Positions 1 through 12,230 of a stretch of DNA of 64,000 bases are shown one piece after another. The notes under the pieces are model-generated. The model saw only the letters and a list, made by a program, of their open reading frames with translations. It ran no database searches and had not been told where the DNA came from. This stretch comes from Zygnema cylindricum (lineage: Eukaryota; Streptophyta; Zygnematophyceae; Zygnematales; Zygnemataceae). Numbering within the stretch: the stretch's first letter is position 1; the number at the start of each line of letters is the position of its first letter. A program made the position numbers and the translations under genes. The stretch is taken from positions 32,501 to 96,500 of the forward strand of contig JBBHKE010001708.1 in the NCBI GenBank assembly GCA_037447655.1. Direction: 5' to 3'.

Positions 1-964
1 TTTTTACTTAGAACCAGTCGAAAGAAAAAAATCCTACAAAAGTATAAAACGTGTGGTCCATATCATTTGTATGAATATGGACAGCCGAGGGCTTCTCTTT
101 GTTTTCATTATTTATTATTCAATTGAATATCGAGCTCGATGCGGAAATAAGTGCTGCATCGCGTTTTGAGGTTTAAAAATATACCGCGTATCAAATATTC
201 AGAAAATGTCCTCAATATACAACACAAGTCTTGTAGTGTCCAGACATTTGTTTTGGCACGAGTTCTAAACCTGACGAAAGTTTCCAAAAGCCAGGGAGAC
301 ACCTGATTGGTCGGACAACATAAAGAAACAGTTTGGCTTTTTAACTTCATAGTGATCTCTACAAGTTGAGAATCCAAAACATGCACCATTTTAGGCACTG
401 CACAACTTTCTTGTTTGTGTAATTTGTGACTTTCTAGAGAAAATGTGACGGTAGTTATTTAAAAAAAAACTTTAACATTAAGACCCCGAGCGCTTTTGGC
501 GGTTGAATGTCACAGTCATCTCTACACGTGGAGAATCTAAAATATGGTCCATTATAGGGCCTCCAGAACTCTCTCGTTTGTATAATTTCTTATCTATAGT
601 TATTATTTTCAATTCTTTAACATTAGCTGGGTGAAATAACTACAAAATGTACTCATAGAGCAAGAAAAGAACAAACATATGCAAGTGCCACTAGAATCAT
701 GATACACAGGAAGCCTCCAATGTATTGTGGAATTAAAGTCGGGACTTGTGGAGAAGAGAATTAAAATGTGTTATATCTTTCCTTCCTTTTCTTTTTTTTC
801 TACTTTTATCACTCAAATTGATATTGAGTTATGCTCCCTGCTACAATTTAAATCTAGCCTTAGAAAAGAAGGAAAAATAGTCATGGAATGCCAGTCTAAA
901 GCTTAACTGAGCCATCTCAAAGTGTACAAATGAAAATTTGCCCTCCCCCTGGAAAGAAGGTTAC
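1..964. other. Noncoding stretch, probably intron of the IP3-receptor gene
   Basis: No convincing exon is visible on either strand. The exon at 965-1048 ends in a good donor (AAG then gtaacc on the minus strand), so this stretch is best read as the start of a long intron. The next expected protein segment, the FRF-RH motif of the second MIR repeat, was looked for and not found here. Confidence 0.5.
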
Positions 965-3900
965 CTTAGTGTGAGTTGCCCGTTCGCCTCCCCATTCCAT
1001 TGAGGGCTTCTCCAATCGCCACAAAGCATTCGAACTGACGCTCCCCTCCTGTAAACATACATACAAAAAAAGAATAAACGGAAAAGAAAAAAAAATGGAC
1101 GCAGATATAAGTTACAAATAGCATTATGCCTTTGGTACGTACGTTGCTTTTTGTCAACGACAGGGAAACAAAGATTATTCACACCAAAAGTGAAAAGTAA
1201 TGGATATACATACATCTAAAACATGCCATTGCTATTCACGTTGCATTTTTGTCAAAGAAAGGAAAACAAAAGCAATGCTAAAGCATATAATTCATAGTTC
1301 AAATGTGCGAAAAATACTATATGTGTATTATACAATATAACACTACCATACATATATTATAATATAACAGGTGCATCGTATGGGGTAACCACATATAGCG
1401 TTCCCAACTGTTTTCGCACATTTGAACTGCAATCTATTTGCTCCAGTGTCCAAAGCCGTTCTCAAGTAAAGCTGGCAAAATGGATGTAGACAATTTATTA
1501 CCTCCCCACTTCTCTCGAACCGGACTCGTCCATCCACTGCAGATAGTACCATCTCACTCGCCCTGTCAGTAGCACAGAAATTCAAATGAAAAAAAAAGCA
1601 ATAGTGAGAGAACCATGCATTAGTCTTCATGCAATGCATTGACGAAATGCTAACAACAAACAGACAACGACTTGGATATCCAAGAAGGTGTCAAGCAACA
1701 ACGTGGGGAAAAGTATGGGCCGTAGTATAGCCTGACTTCTCAGCAGCCCAAACCACTTTTAAAACTAGCTTTTCATCATAAAAAAAAAAAAATCATTTAT
1801 CATCCAATATGAACTTCCCACAGAGCCCATCACACGTGTAATGTGTACCTATTGAACGGCTGAAAATTTCCGAATTAAATCTCCAAAAAATAGACCCTGG
1901 GAAGAATGGAAATCACAAACTTCCACAAGGTGAAGGAAAAAAGTAGAAAAAAAAGGAATTGCGTTTTGACATTCTACCTGTGAATGAGGACAACGACATC
2001 CCCTCCTTTGAAGACTTGATGTGGATTTGGAAGCAGAGCAGCATGCAAGGTGAAAGGAACAAGCTGTAAAGTTGCCACGTCAGCACCTGCATTCACCTGT
2101 AACAAAAACCAGTAACAATCCACCAATAGTTAAGCTGCCGATTACAGAAGTAGCTAAACACAAAAAAACATACGTAGAATTTCACCCAAGCGAGAGAAAC
2201 GATGAACTGGTAACTCGGATAAAACATGTATTGACGTATGTTAGATTACTTTGAATATGTAAAAGAAGACCCAAATTAAGATCACAACCACGTGATATGG
2301 AACTACTTCAACTTGACATTCTGAATGCCAAAAAAAGAAACGCAGCTAGGGAACTTTCAGTTCTTGAAGTTTTCTAAGTCCATTACGGTCTTTACAACAA
2401 GCAATGACAGTTTTCCATCTGAAAATGGCTTTCCGAACCAGTTATGAAGTACTTGAGACCTTGTTTAAATTATGGGGACAACAACATCCTGCTAAATATT
2501 GAAGCCCCGTGAGTTGGGAATGCTAGATTAATGACAGCAATCTGAATTAGAAATTATGGTTTAATTATCTTGGTTTTTTTCAAATAATTGGTAAACGTTA
2601 ATTTTGTGACTCCTTTTCAAAAGCTTTGCACAGACAGGTCCAAATTGTATTTCCTTTTTCTTTCTAATTTTGGCCCAGCAACTCAAAGCAGGAAACCTTG
2701 GTTTAAAGGTTTTAAAAAAAAAACCACAGGCTAATCTTCCTCACTAAGCGGATTTATTGAATTGTTGTTAAGTATAGCAATGTATTCTGCACTGCATGCA
2801 ACAAGGTCCACCTATTAAAAACGAAGTTGTGATGAGCCTATACCTCACGAATATCCGAAATGTAGGGATGTGAATCACATAATTGCCGAGTGAAGGACAT
2901 CTCCGATACATGAAGACTGCAAAAATCACCCGCATTTACAAATAGAGGATGAGTTAACACCAATAGCATTCTTGAGAAAAAAAGTCCCCTTGTTGCACAA
3001 CTAGCAGACACAACTCATTGTTTGCATGACAGTCTCCACAAATAGTTACACATCCTGAAATTTCTCACAGTGTCAATAAAAAGGTGGAACCCGAGCTAGC
3101 AGGGAACAGGCCTATTCGCATGTCAAAAAGTGAGATGTAGTTAGGAACTAATAAACTTGTAAAGCCAAAAACTGTATATCTCAACCGATTGTACACATCC
3201 ACTACTCCCTTTTCTCACAACGGAACGTGATGGTTTTGTGTCAGAGAAAGAGTACCCGGCCCCAGTGAATCGCACACTTTTAAATGCTAAGGCGTCGCCA
3301 AACACAACCTTCTCGCCTTCTTCCTGCAAAAGTGTAAACAGCCGTTGGATTTATATTCAATTAGAGCGAGACATCTACTGTGATCAGATACATTGCATTG
3401 TTGTCCAGATTTGAAAAATTCCAAGCGAAAGAGTCAAGGCCGTTCATAAGAACAACCACTTCACGCAGTTTTTCACCAAAACTTACATCAAATATCAACA
3501 CTTGTGCTTATGTTGTACACTTGCCCTTAGAATGTATAAGATTTCGAGTTTACCTTTACTGGGTAGGCTGGAGACACTGTCAGCCAGGAACCAACGTCGC
3601 CCTTATTCAAAAGAATGACCTGCGACACAATTGGCAGAATAGAAATAAATTAAGTGGAGAACTAGTCAGTTGCAAGAACCCCATCCATCAGTTGACTTGA
3701 CAAAAGTTCATAGACAATCTATTATGGATGAAATTTGTTCCACATTGTGTATACTGCAGCCATACAGATTTGTAATTGTGCGGAAATTGTCACCCCAATT
3801 GAATGACGTCAAGTACTATGCCATAATGGTGAGGCCGGAAAGTCACACCTTAAGGCAAGACTTTTGTAGTTCCGCTTGTGTCCGTCTGACAGTAACAAAT

Positions 3901-5327
3901 TTTTGACTCGCCACATGTAGCAGTTGTACTATGTGGCCGTAAAGGACGTGTGTCCCAACAGACCGAAGAAATTCCGCTGAGCTCAAAAAAAAAAAAAAAT
4001 TAAAGAAATTGTCTTAACAGAGGTTTCAAAACAGAAAATTATGCGTTTTTGACAAGCAAGCTCTTAGTATTTGAGCAGCATTATAATACAAGAAACTAGT
4101 AATCAGGGTGGGTCTGAGAAAGGGCAAATTACCATTGTTAAAAGCCTCCTCTATTTCTTGCGGTGAGCCCTCCTGAGAGAAAATGTCGATTTTCATATTA
4201 AGAAAGGAAAATTGGCAGAAAAACATACACAAGAGCCAGCCGAATTGCTCTTTCAAGATCAGAAGATATCACCCTTCCTGTCTAAAAGAACAACTGAATT
4301 TGCGCCTTGCACAACATGACAACTCCCTAGAAATTCAGAAAAAGTACTGTTTACCAGCAAAATGAAAAGTGCCAGAGTGGTGCACTGAAAAAAAGCACAC
4401 ATAAATTTACTTATGAAAAAAAAAAAAAACATCAAACTGCTTTCAAACCAAGGGGTGAGATTCATTCATCAATCAATTTCCAAGTTTTATTTCTCAATTG
4501 CGTCATAAATGCATACTTTTCGAGGGGTCCCAGCGCCAAAAATCCTCTCCTGTCGATCTTCTTCAACATCTCTCTGTCTCACCACTGTATAGCGATATTT
4601 TATTCGCACCTAAAAACAAAATCTCAACAGTCCAAAAATGAATTAAACGAGCTTTAAGTAGCAGAGGGGTGAAGAACATCTTTCATGACTTGCTGAAAAC
4701 AATACTTCTGAATGATCACATAAAAGTCCTAACCTTTGCTAAAAATGGAATTTCTTGCTAAAAATAGAATTCCTGCTGAATATAGGATGTGTCTCTGTAA
4801 CGGGGAGTCGACGCAAGTCAACAAAACTGTCAATTTGACATAAGTTGAACAACAATGATTGAACCCTGAGCCAGGCCATAAAGTCCGCGAGAGTGCTACT
4901 GAACAAAAAAAAACTTCAAACGTTTTCTTAACAGACAAAACCAAGAAGCTAAGAAGATGAGCAAGAAACTGCATACAACGAAACACCTTGGCGAGAAAGT
5001 GAGTCAAAAACTGGGGATCAAAACACATTTCAATTGAATCTTCATCCGCAATTTCCAAAGAGTGAGACTAAGAAACTCTAAAAAACCCTAGATACAAACC
5101 TGCTTATGGCACAAACAGACTTGACAAGAGGGCAAGAGGAAGTGTTTAGTAAAGGAAAAGAAACACACTTCAAACAAACATTCGTCGACGTTTGGAGGAA
5201 TTCGAGCTCCTTCATCGATAAATTGACAACGAAGACTCTCATCAATGTGACCTGAAGCAGTTAACAAGCTGTTGCCTTTCCAATTAATAGAAACCACATC
5301 GCCATACCGTAGCCCTCTCAAGTCCAT
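965..5327 (-). CDS. Inositol 1,4,5-trisphosphate receptor-like calcium channel, N-terminal exons (partial)
   Basis: IP3 receptors are ligand-gated Ca2+ release channels of the ER or vacuole membrane. Ten minus-strand exons fit together without a phase break: 5169-5327, 4517-4609, 4133-4172, 3849-3976, 3554-3619, 3256-3323, 2844-2916, 1978-2096, 1502-1562, 965-1048 (891 nt, 297 codons). The start is the ATG at 5325-5327, opening MDLRGLRYGDVVSINWKG. Landmarks in family order are: LRYGDVVSI and DECLFE (suppressor beta-trefoil start), YGHIVQLLHVASQKFVTV, GDVGSWLTVSPAYPVK, GEKVVFGDALAF, FTGAGLHVS, VFKGGDVVVLIH, and SSNALWRLE with a nearby W (second MIR repeat). All nine introns are GT-AG. An extra exon near 4215-4270 reading SSDLERAIRLAL would fit the family but is out of phase, so it was left out. 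The gene runs off the left edge; the IP3-binding core and channel are outside the window. Family assignment is by remembered alignment to animal receptors; a ryanodine-receptor relative is the main alternative. Confidence 0.85.
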
Positions 5328-6318
5328 TATCACAATGGTTCTCTAGGAGAAGGAGGAGACTGTGATACACATTCCTCAATCTCGTATTATTATTTCGACC
5401 ACAAAAAAAAAAAAGGGATTCCAAAACAATCCACAAAATGGTATCTAAATGGCAACTGATTCCAAGATCTACTTCGTTGACAACTAAGACTAAGACTACA
5501 GTACTGTAGCTTTTCCGCAAATTTTGCTTCTTTTACATGGAATTATGAACAGACTTTTACAAAACGTACTGCAGTACAGTACAGATTTTCGAAGCAAACC
5601 CTAAAAAAAAAGTGCAGCAAGAAAGGTTCACAGGTTGCACAGATGGATGGTACAAAGCATTGAAATATTGAATTCCACATAGGTTAGATGCAAAGCATGG
5701 CATGCTGAATTTTCAACTGTACGAAACCGTACAATCACGTCAGGCTGATGTGTGCAAGTTGGTGCCGTCTAAGTTCTAAACGGTTGACGAGGAAACCGCT
5801 GGGCCGTTAATGCCTGGTTCCCCCCGTTAAAAAAATGGCGTAAGGACTCCCATGCGACGATTACGATTGGATAGACGATAACAAGAGTCGCTGATGCAAT
5901 GATTACTCCATCGCATAGTTTTCGCACAATGAAAATGTGAAGTATAGGACTGTACTTACTGTACTTTCCTGTAATTTGGGGGTCTTTTTCGCGCTGTACC
6001 TCTGCGTGACGTTCCACCTCTCGACTTGTCTGTCAGTGACACGTCACTTACCGCATTAGTTTTCCGGTTTCTATCGCTCCAATCATTTATTGGCAGGTGG
6101 TTGCCTCACTGACACTTCAATTACGTGGCTACTTTTATGGACACGTGGCTACCCTTTAAATTAAAACGACAAAGTTATGGGCAGCTGATGACACTTGCTA
6201 GCCGGCCGTTCAAACAAAAAAACAAAAATGAATGTCTTCAGGTGGAAGGAACGTCCCTGGTAGGATCCAGCTTTTCCGGCATCCACTCGTCCTCTTTCAA
6301 ATAGACATGTTACCATTT
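5328..6318. other. Noncoding region upstream of the IP3-receptor start
   Basis: No supported gene. A run of overlapping CAGTAC/GTACTG words occurs near 5560-5585. This interval probably holds the promoter and 5' UTR of the minus-strand IP3-receptor gene, but no specific element could be fixed. Confidence 0.35.
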
Positions 6319-6591
6319 CTAATGTCGTCGTTTTGGGATATACAGACACGTGTCCTCTTCGAAAGTGGCGCTTTCTTTTGGCTCTATTAAGGCACTTCCA
6401 GGAAAAGACACGTCTAATAAAGCTTGGATCTCGCGCGCTTTTGTTTGCAACTTTCGAAAAGAAAAAATTTCAGCCGCGGATTGTTCCATGAGATGCCCCT
6501 CTGTCACTCGCCCATTCTTTTTGTTTTCTTCGTAAATGACAATACCATCTCCCGCCAAAGAATCCAAAATTGAGGGCTCCAAGTTTGGCAC
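6319..6591 (-). CDS. Possible terminal exon of an unknown protein
   Basis: An open frame of 90 codons follows an acceptor-like TTGTCACAG on the minus strand and ends in TAG. It has no ATG at its beginning: the first codon is GTG, so it would be a last exon and not a whole gene. The translation has protein-like composition (VPNLEPSILDSLAGDG, then GHLMEQSAAEIFSFRKL, ending CLYIPKRRH), with mixed charge and no low complexity, unlike most chance frames here. No family was recognised. An overlapping frame starting MSLSQRAKLG is also open for 45 codons. No upstream exon was found. It could equally be a chance frame. Confidence 0.25.
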   Translation of the reverse strand: MPNLEPSILDSLAGDGIVIYEENKKNGRVTEGHLMEQSAAEIFSFRKLQTKAREIQALLDVSFPGSALIEPKESATFEEDTCLYIPKRRH

Positions 6592-6829
6592 GCTGTGACA
6601 ATGACATTAACTTGAAAAAGTACTTTTACTTTTCAAATGTACTTGGCATAGTGTAGTAGGGGAAATTCCATTGGACCATATTTCAAAATTTATCGTTCAT
6701 TATGTTAGGGCGTGTCCCATGTAACCGAAACTTTAAAACGTTACTTTGGATTTTAGCGCAGATTTTGCGGTGTACTTTTCAAAGTGTGCCTATGTCAATC
6801 GTTACTTGCGCGTTCATTACTTCGAATAT

Positions 6830-7660
6830 GTGACAGTTGTAGACGTCTACAAAATGTGCGACAGTTTACGAAGCGAAATGTAGACGACTACGAAACTACG
6901 AAACTTCCTAAAAACGGCGACGGTTGTAGACGTCGAGGTTTTTGTGACGTTGTAGATGTTTAGGGTTTTGTGACATAGCGAAGTCAAGTTACCATGTGAC
7001 GTCATCAGTACGTACATTTTACGCCATGGCTTCCCGATTTCGTTTTCTTATCTTTTATCATTCGATATGCCATAAAACTTAAACTAAAAATATTCAAAAA
7101 AAAGAAAAAAAATATATCTTTCATTTGATACTATTATTGCTGCATCTCGTGTAAATAAGAGAGAAAGCGGAGTGGTTGAGTGAGAAAGAGGGGGAGAGAC
7201 GAGGACGACGTAAAATTTTGCAAAGGACCCATGAAGGAAAGTGGAGGTCCGAGACCCCTGCAATTTTTTTTCCGTACATGTTTGTCATTTTCTTATGTGC
7301 ATGCGCGTGACGAGCAGTGAAAAAAATAGCGTGTACTTTCCTTCGTGCAAATTTTTTCGAAAACGTTTAACGCGTGCAATCCAGGTTTTCTATTCGTCAA
7401 TAGGGTAGTATTTTGATTAAAATCAGGCCGCGATTTGATTCCAGTGCAAGTGTGAAGATGAGCTGGAAGTGGGTCGCGGTGATAATAACGCCAAATTGCC
7501 GTACCTTCCAAGTTCCAAAATGACGCAAAATGTACTTGTGTCTTTGCCCATTTTTCGTACGGCGTAATATTTTCTCGTTGTAAGTCCCATTTTCTGTGAA
7601 AACGACGGAAAAAAACCCTTACTTGAACACATGGGGACACACCCTTACACTTTCATGCAA
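6830..7660. repeat. Diverged tandem duplication, copy 1
   Basis: This block shares an ordered series of landmarks with 8045-8810: a gttgtagacgtctacaaaa motif, a CAAAGGACCCAT stretch, GAGACCCCTGCAATTTTT, an ATGCGCGTGA motif, and a minus-strand frame with matching words (VRVFF, REN/RRKSS, DTSTF/DSNVY). The copies differ at many sites, so the duplication is old. No known family. Confidence 0.6.
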
Positions 7661-7663
7661 TCC

Positions 7664-7867
7664 TATACCGCTCATCTTTAGTAGTGTTAGTAACACTAAT
7701 TCGGTCGCGACTTATTTTGGCCAAAAATCACAAAATAGAGTTCACAACATTATTTAAGGACGTGGAATACAATCTGCCACGTCTCCTTGCACTAAATTAG
7801 TATTATTAATTATAATTTCAAAAATAACACTAATAAATCTTTAACGCTAATAACGATAAGCGGTGTA
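7664..7867. mobile_element. TACACC-family MITE, about 204 bp
   Basis: The left end reads TATACCGCTCATC and the right end ATAACGATAAGCGGTGTA. These are inverted relatives of the window-wide terminus TACACCGCGAATCGCTATTAG. The interior carries the ATTTAAGGACGTGG and CTGCCACGTCTC blocks also present in the copy at 15229-15431. It lies between the two halves of the 6.8/8.0 kb duplication. No coding capacity. Confidence 0.65.
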
Positions 7868-8044
7868 GTTTTAGGAAAACGGACAAAAAACGCTATAACA
7901 CATTGAGATATTTTCCCATGGAAATCTTCCCTAAAACTCTTAACACAAATGGTAAAGTTGTGTGCCCACGTAACAAAAACTTGGCGTGTAAGTCTGTTTT
8001 TTAGTGAAAAATCTTCCACCTATGGACAAAATTGTAACTTCATC

Positions 8045-8810
8045 ATGTGACGGTTGTAGACGTCTACAAAACTTACGACGGTTGTAGACTTCTAGTTTAT
8101 TGTGACATTGAATTTTTAGGTCGTTATAACAATGAGATGCCGTGCTCTTTGTGACAACGTCGACGTCACTAACTCTGCAACTTTCCGCCATGGTTTCCCA
8201 ATTATTTTTTCTTATCTTTTCTCACTCAATTTGCCACCAGACTATGCCCAAATGTAGTAAAAAAAATAGTTTTCCAAAGTTCTTTCATTCCATGCCAATA
8301 TTGTACTGTTTCGTTCTAAGAAGAGGGAGAAGGGAGCAATAGTGTCAAAGGGAGGGGAAGAGGTGTCGACGGCATATACTACAGCAAAGGACCCATTAAA
8401 ATGCAAGTCCCGAGACGCCTGCAAATTTTTCTTCTTCCATTCATGCGCGTGATTGGCAGGAAAAAAAAAAAAAAAGCGTTTACTCTCCATTGTGCAAACA
8501 AGTTAAAAAACGTGCGACATGCTCAAAGATGTTTTCTTCCTTTGTTCAATTGTTAATTTTACTATAATCAGACTCTCAACCCCATTTCTGTTGGAGTTTG
8601 AAACGTGGCAATGGTCCAAAAGAGGAAAACGCCAAACAGGAGTACGATATAGATTTTTGGATGACATGAATTTTAAGATGACGTAAACATTACTATCGTT
8701 TTTACACATTCTTCGTACAGAAGATGATTTCCTCCTTGTAGGTTCAATTTTGGAGAAAAACGACAGAAAAAAGACCCTTACTTTAAGACATGAGCACACA
8801 CCCTACACCG
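8045..8810. repeat. Diverged tandem duplication, copy 2
   Basis: Partner of 6830-7660, in the same orientation. It begins with gtgacggttgtagacgtct and ends in the GAGCACACACCCTACAC block that matches GGGGACACACCCTTACAC of copy 1. See that entry. Confidence 0.6.
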
Positions 8811-9084
8811 TAGGATTCCAATCTTCAATCGATTCCAGTTTCCAGATTTTCAGAATGTTATGTTCAGCCTTTAGGATTTGAAGCACTTACAAAAGTAAAG
8901 TTACTGCATCGTATTCCAAAATTCAAATTTGATTACATGTAATTGATGTCAAGCCAGATCATAAGGGTGTGCCCAGAGAGTCGTGAATTGGGAGACAGTC
9001 CATAACGTGTGTCTTAGGAGAATCGTCAGGGTGCACGGAGGGCTGAGGAATCGACGGAGGTGCGCCGATTTGCAGGATTGAGGT

Positions 9085-9245
9085 ACGAATTTGGACATGG
9101 GATATTGGATAGACAAAGAGAAACAGGGAAAGACCCGTATTGTTGAGTTCCGATAGACAAAGGGAAAAATAGGGAAAAACCTGTAACAATGAGTTCCAAT
9201 AGACAAAGGGAAACAGAGAAAAACTCGTAACGTTGAGTTCCGAAT
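9085..9245. repeat. Minisatellite, period about 55-60 bp
   Basis: Three consecutive versions of a unit containing ATAGACAAAGGGAAA, then CAGGGAAAGACCCGTA-like text, then GAGTTCC. It lies just downstream of the S6 gene. The open frames over it are products of the repeat. Confidence 0.6.
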
Positions 9246-9545
9246 CGAAGCAGGAACTCCGGACATTATAGCGATGCGGACCGGAGGAATATGTACAGAG
9301 GTCGGGTTTCGATCTCCAATGCAATCATTCCGCCGTCACAAAATCATAAATTGAAAGATACCAAAACAAAAGCTACAGAGATTAAAGCTGCCATGGACCT
9401 ATTCCGTAAATGAAGCTGGTCTATACTACTCTTTCAACCATTCTTGTATCGAAATTGCACTTTTGAGTAACCACTGTGATACGATATCACCTAACTACAG
9501 CAAAACATAACTCCTCAATACTTTCCAAACGATAGATTCCCTCCG

Positions 9546-12230
9546 TTAAAATGGATCTTCAAAAGAAGTGCTTGCCCTTGCAGATACTTTTTGAGACGAG
9601 TGGTCTTTCCTTGAAGCTCCTCTCAACCACTTGACTCCACTGTTGTTCACTACCATCCATCGCAGCAACCTCTCATCTTTGTTGAGATACAACAAATCCT
9701 TTGGAAAACTGGACGGAGCCATGACCGTCATTTGCACCATATGTCCCTATAATCCTCCCTTTCACCAAAAACAATGAGTGCTCTACTTCCACCAAAAGCG
9801 AACCAGTACTGCTCTTCCACCCAAAAACAAATACTTCCCTTTTGGTTCCCTTCCACCAAAAGCAAACCAGTAGTGCTCTACCACCCAAAACAAATACTCC
9901 CGTTCCATAAAAAGAAACAAGTACCAATACAATGACTACTCCTGATATTGTTTCCTCTTTCACCCGAAGTAAACAAATACAACACATCCAGTCATCACTA
10001 TTAAATTAATATTCACACCCAAAAACATACTGGTCATCACTCTTAAATCAATAATCACACCCAAAAATGCACTAGATATCAGTACTAATCCATTATTTAC
10101 ACCTAAACAAATGAATACTGTTTTCCTGGACATCATTATTAGACTAATCCTTAAACCTGAAGCAAATATGGATTACCAGCACCATTATCGCTATATAATC
10201 TTGATATTTACACCCAAAACATAGGAAAACCAAATCACTAGTCATCACTATTATTACACCAAAGCAAACAAAGACGAGATACACCGGTTATCACTATCAG
10301 CATTCCTTGACTAAACCAGTGCTTGCAGTAATGATCCATACAATATTTCAGCTGCCCCTTTAGCTAACTTTTAATTATAAAACGGTTCATAAGTCATATA
10401 TAAACCATGTATAATTCAGCGTACTTCGTTTTTTTATTCTTGAAAAATCAAGTTCAGCTCATTTCACGCTAATGAAGTTCATACATTGAACCAGAAAAGG
10501 ACTTTCTCTGTCTTGTATGCTAATGGTATTTAAAAAAATCGCCCTAACATTTTACCTCAGTTTAGCTCCATGTGCACAAGAAAGACATTTTTCACAGAAT
10601 CAATACAACTTTTCCTACTTAAACATATGTTTAACATAGTTGGAAAATGATACGACAACTCAACTTTATTGAAACAGTACAATAAGGACCTACACATAAG
10701 CTTTTCACACCAGCGCTGAAGTATGCAGAAATCCACGAATACAGATTAAGGTTAACTGGCAATATACGGTTACCCAAAAGTAAAAAAATTGCAGTCATCC
10801 TACACTCAAAACCGGTTACTCCTGATTTAAGTGCAGTAAGACCTTTGCCCTCTTGCGTGGCGCAGTAGGTTGTTCTGTTTCGCGACCCCGGCCTCGTACG
10901 TTAGAAAAAAGACGAGGACTCGTATTTGCTATGATTATTTATGTTCAGTTCCAATGTTTATTTATCAAATGTATACACCTCATTATGTGAACTGACTTTG
11001 TAGTGTGTGCGTGTTGTTTAAGTGTATGCAGTAACTGTCCTTTTCCATATTCGTCCGCACAGGACGGTTGAACTGCACAAATATTTGTGCAGTAAGCTTT
11101 TCTAGTGTGTTTTCTAGTGAAAAGCCTATTAGAGGTGTGTAGACCACATAAAGTGGTTCCATTTACTGCATCTTTCATATGCTATATTAGTATCAGTAAC
11201 ACAAAATTAGAGTTGGGAGACGTGGCGGTTTGTAATCCAATCATCCAATTACTGTTATTACACTAATTGATGATTCTGTGTCAAAGATAACCAGGACTAT
11301 AAAACACACTTCATCGCTATTAGAGTTAATAACAATAACTTGAGTGAGGGCTCTTTTGACCCAAATTCACAAACTAGTGTCAAAAACACTAATTACTTAA
11401 GTGACACACAATGAGACATGTGGCAAAACTAAATTTAGTGTACTTAATTCTAATAAAGTGTTAACACTAATAATTTGCTAACTCTAATAGCGAGGGGCGT
11501 TGTAGTGTTGTTAATTCTCATAGCAATGAAAGGTGTCGAGTGTGGTCTATCATGACTTCAAAATAAATTCTTCAAAATTGGGTGCTTGAAACATTTGGTC
11601 AAAATTAGCCACAGCCGAAAATAATCACAGTCAACATTAATGGCAGTTTACAACCATGACCATAACTACACAACCCATCACTACTAGCACTAATTATAAG
11701 GATTCAAGCGGAAATAGTATCAGTTATACTTAATTGATGCAGAGTAACATGGCCAATGGTAGTCCAGTCCCTTAAACAGTGTTATTTTGACTGATTTTAT
11801 TTGGAAAAATTAAGTATAAAACATGAGATATTTTAAACCGCAACCGATCCGAAATCACGTCAAACAGTGAAAAATGTCGCCTATTGTTGTGTAAATCAAC
11901 TTTGCTTCAAATATTCACTAAAAAATTCAGTGAAAAATTCATGGAAAATACCATTGCTTAGAAAACAATACACGGGGATCCCAATGCCCAAAGCAATATT
12001 TTTACCATACTATTTTCAAATTGGAGTATGGCGTTTTTTTTTCTCACCTCTTTATGAAGCCCGTCTCTCTTTCTAATTTCATATGCCAGACCTATTTTCC
12101 CAAAAGACATAAAATTCGTCACCACCCCTTTATCCGCGTAGACACGTTTTGCAGCCGTTTTCATGATGTCAACAATTTCTCGGTTCGCAATCCTCGCTTT
12201 CAACATCACCACCACATCATAAAGGGGCAT
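9546..12230 (-). CDS. MRPS6: Mitochondrial-type ribosomal protein bS6m
   Basis: Small-subunit ribosomal protein of the bacterial S6 family, expected in the mitochondrion (possibly plastid). Exon 1 is 12048-12230 (61 codons, from the ATG) and exon 2 is 9546-9746 (67 codons with the stop), joined phase 0 to phase 0 by a GT-AG intron of 2301 nt; total 127 aa, the usual size for mitochondrial S6. Exon 1 starts MPLYDVVVMLKARIANREIV and contains the typical GGVV-like KGVVTNFMSFGKIGLAYEI segment, where family members have a loop followed by LAYRI. Exon 2 has LYLNKDERLLRWMVV, matching the conserved DERVLRW strand, then a basic tail. No separate targeting peptide is evident, as in animal MRPS6. The large intron holds minisatellites and a MITE. 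The minus-strand joint was chosen because both phases agree. Confidence 0.85.
9750..9915. repeat. Minisatellite in the S6 intron
   Basis: Repeated units of the type CCACCAAAAGCAAACCAGT followed by CTCTTCCACCC, about four copies with variable spacing. It starts just inside the intron, upstream of the exon 2 acceptor in gene orientation. Confidence 0.55.
9985..10290. repeat. Second minisatellite in the S6 intron
   Basis: Five or so degenerate units of about 55 bp, each with GTCATCACT(A/C)TTA and TTCACACCCAAAA(A)CA-like words. No gene-like content. Confidence 0.5.
11305..11506. mobile_element. TACACC-family MITE in the S6 intron
   Basis: The left terminus is CACTTCATCGCTATTAGAGTT and the right terminus AACTCTAATAGCGAGGGGCG followed by TTGTAG. 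They are imperfect inverted repeats of the family end. The interior has the ACTTAAGTGACACACAATGAG and ACATGTGGCAAAAC blocks typical of the roughly 200-bp class. Confidence 0.6.

Noticed and set aside
4210-4275. Extra IP3-receptor exon reading SSDLERAIRLAL
   Set aside because: It would suit the family's linker region, but both acceptor choices are out of phase with the upstream exon, so it was kept out of the model.
8949-9324. Two minus-strand frames of 105 and 121 codons with similar repeated peptides
   Set aside because: Produced by the 55-60-bp minisatellite; no start or splice support.
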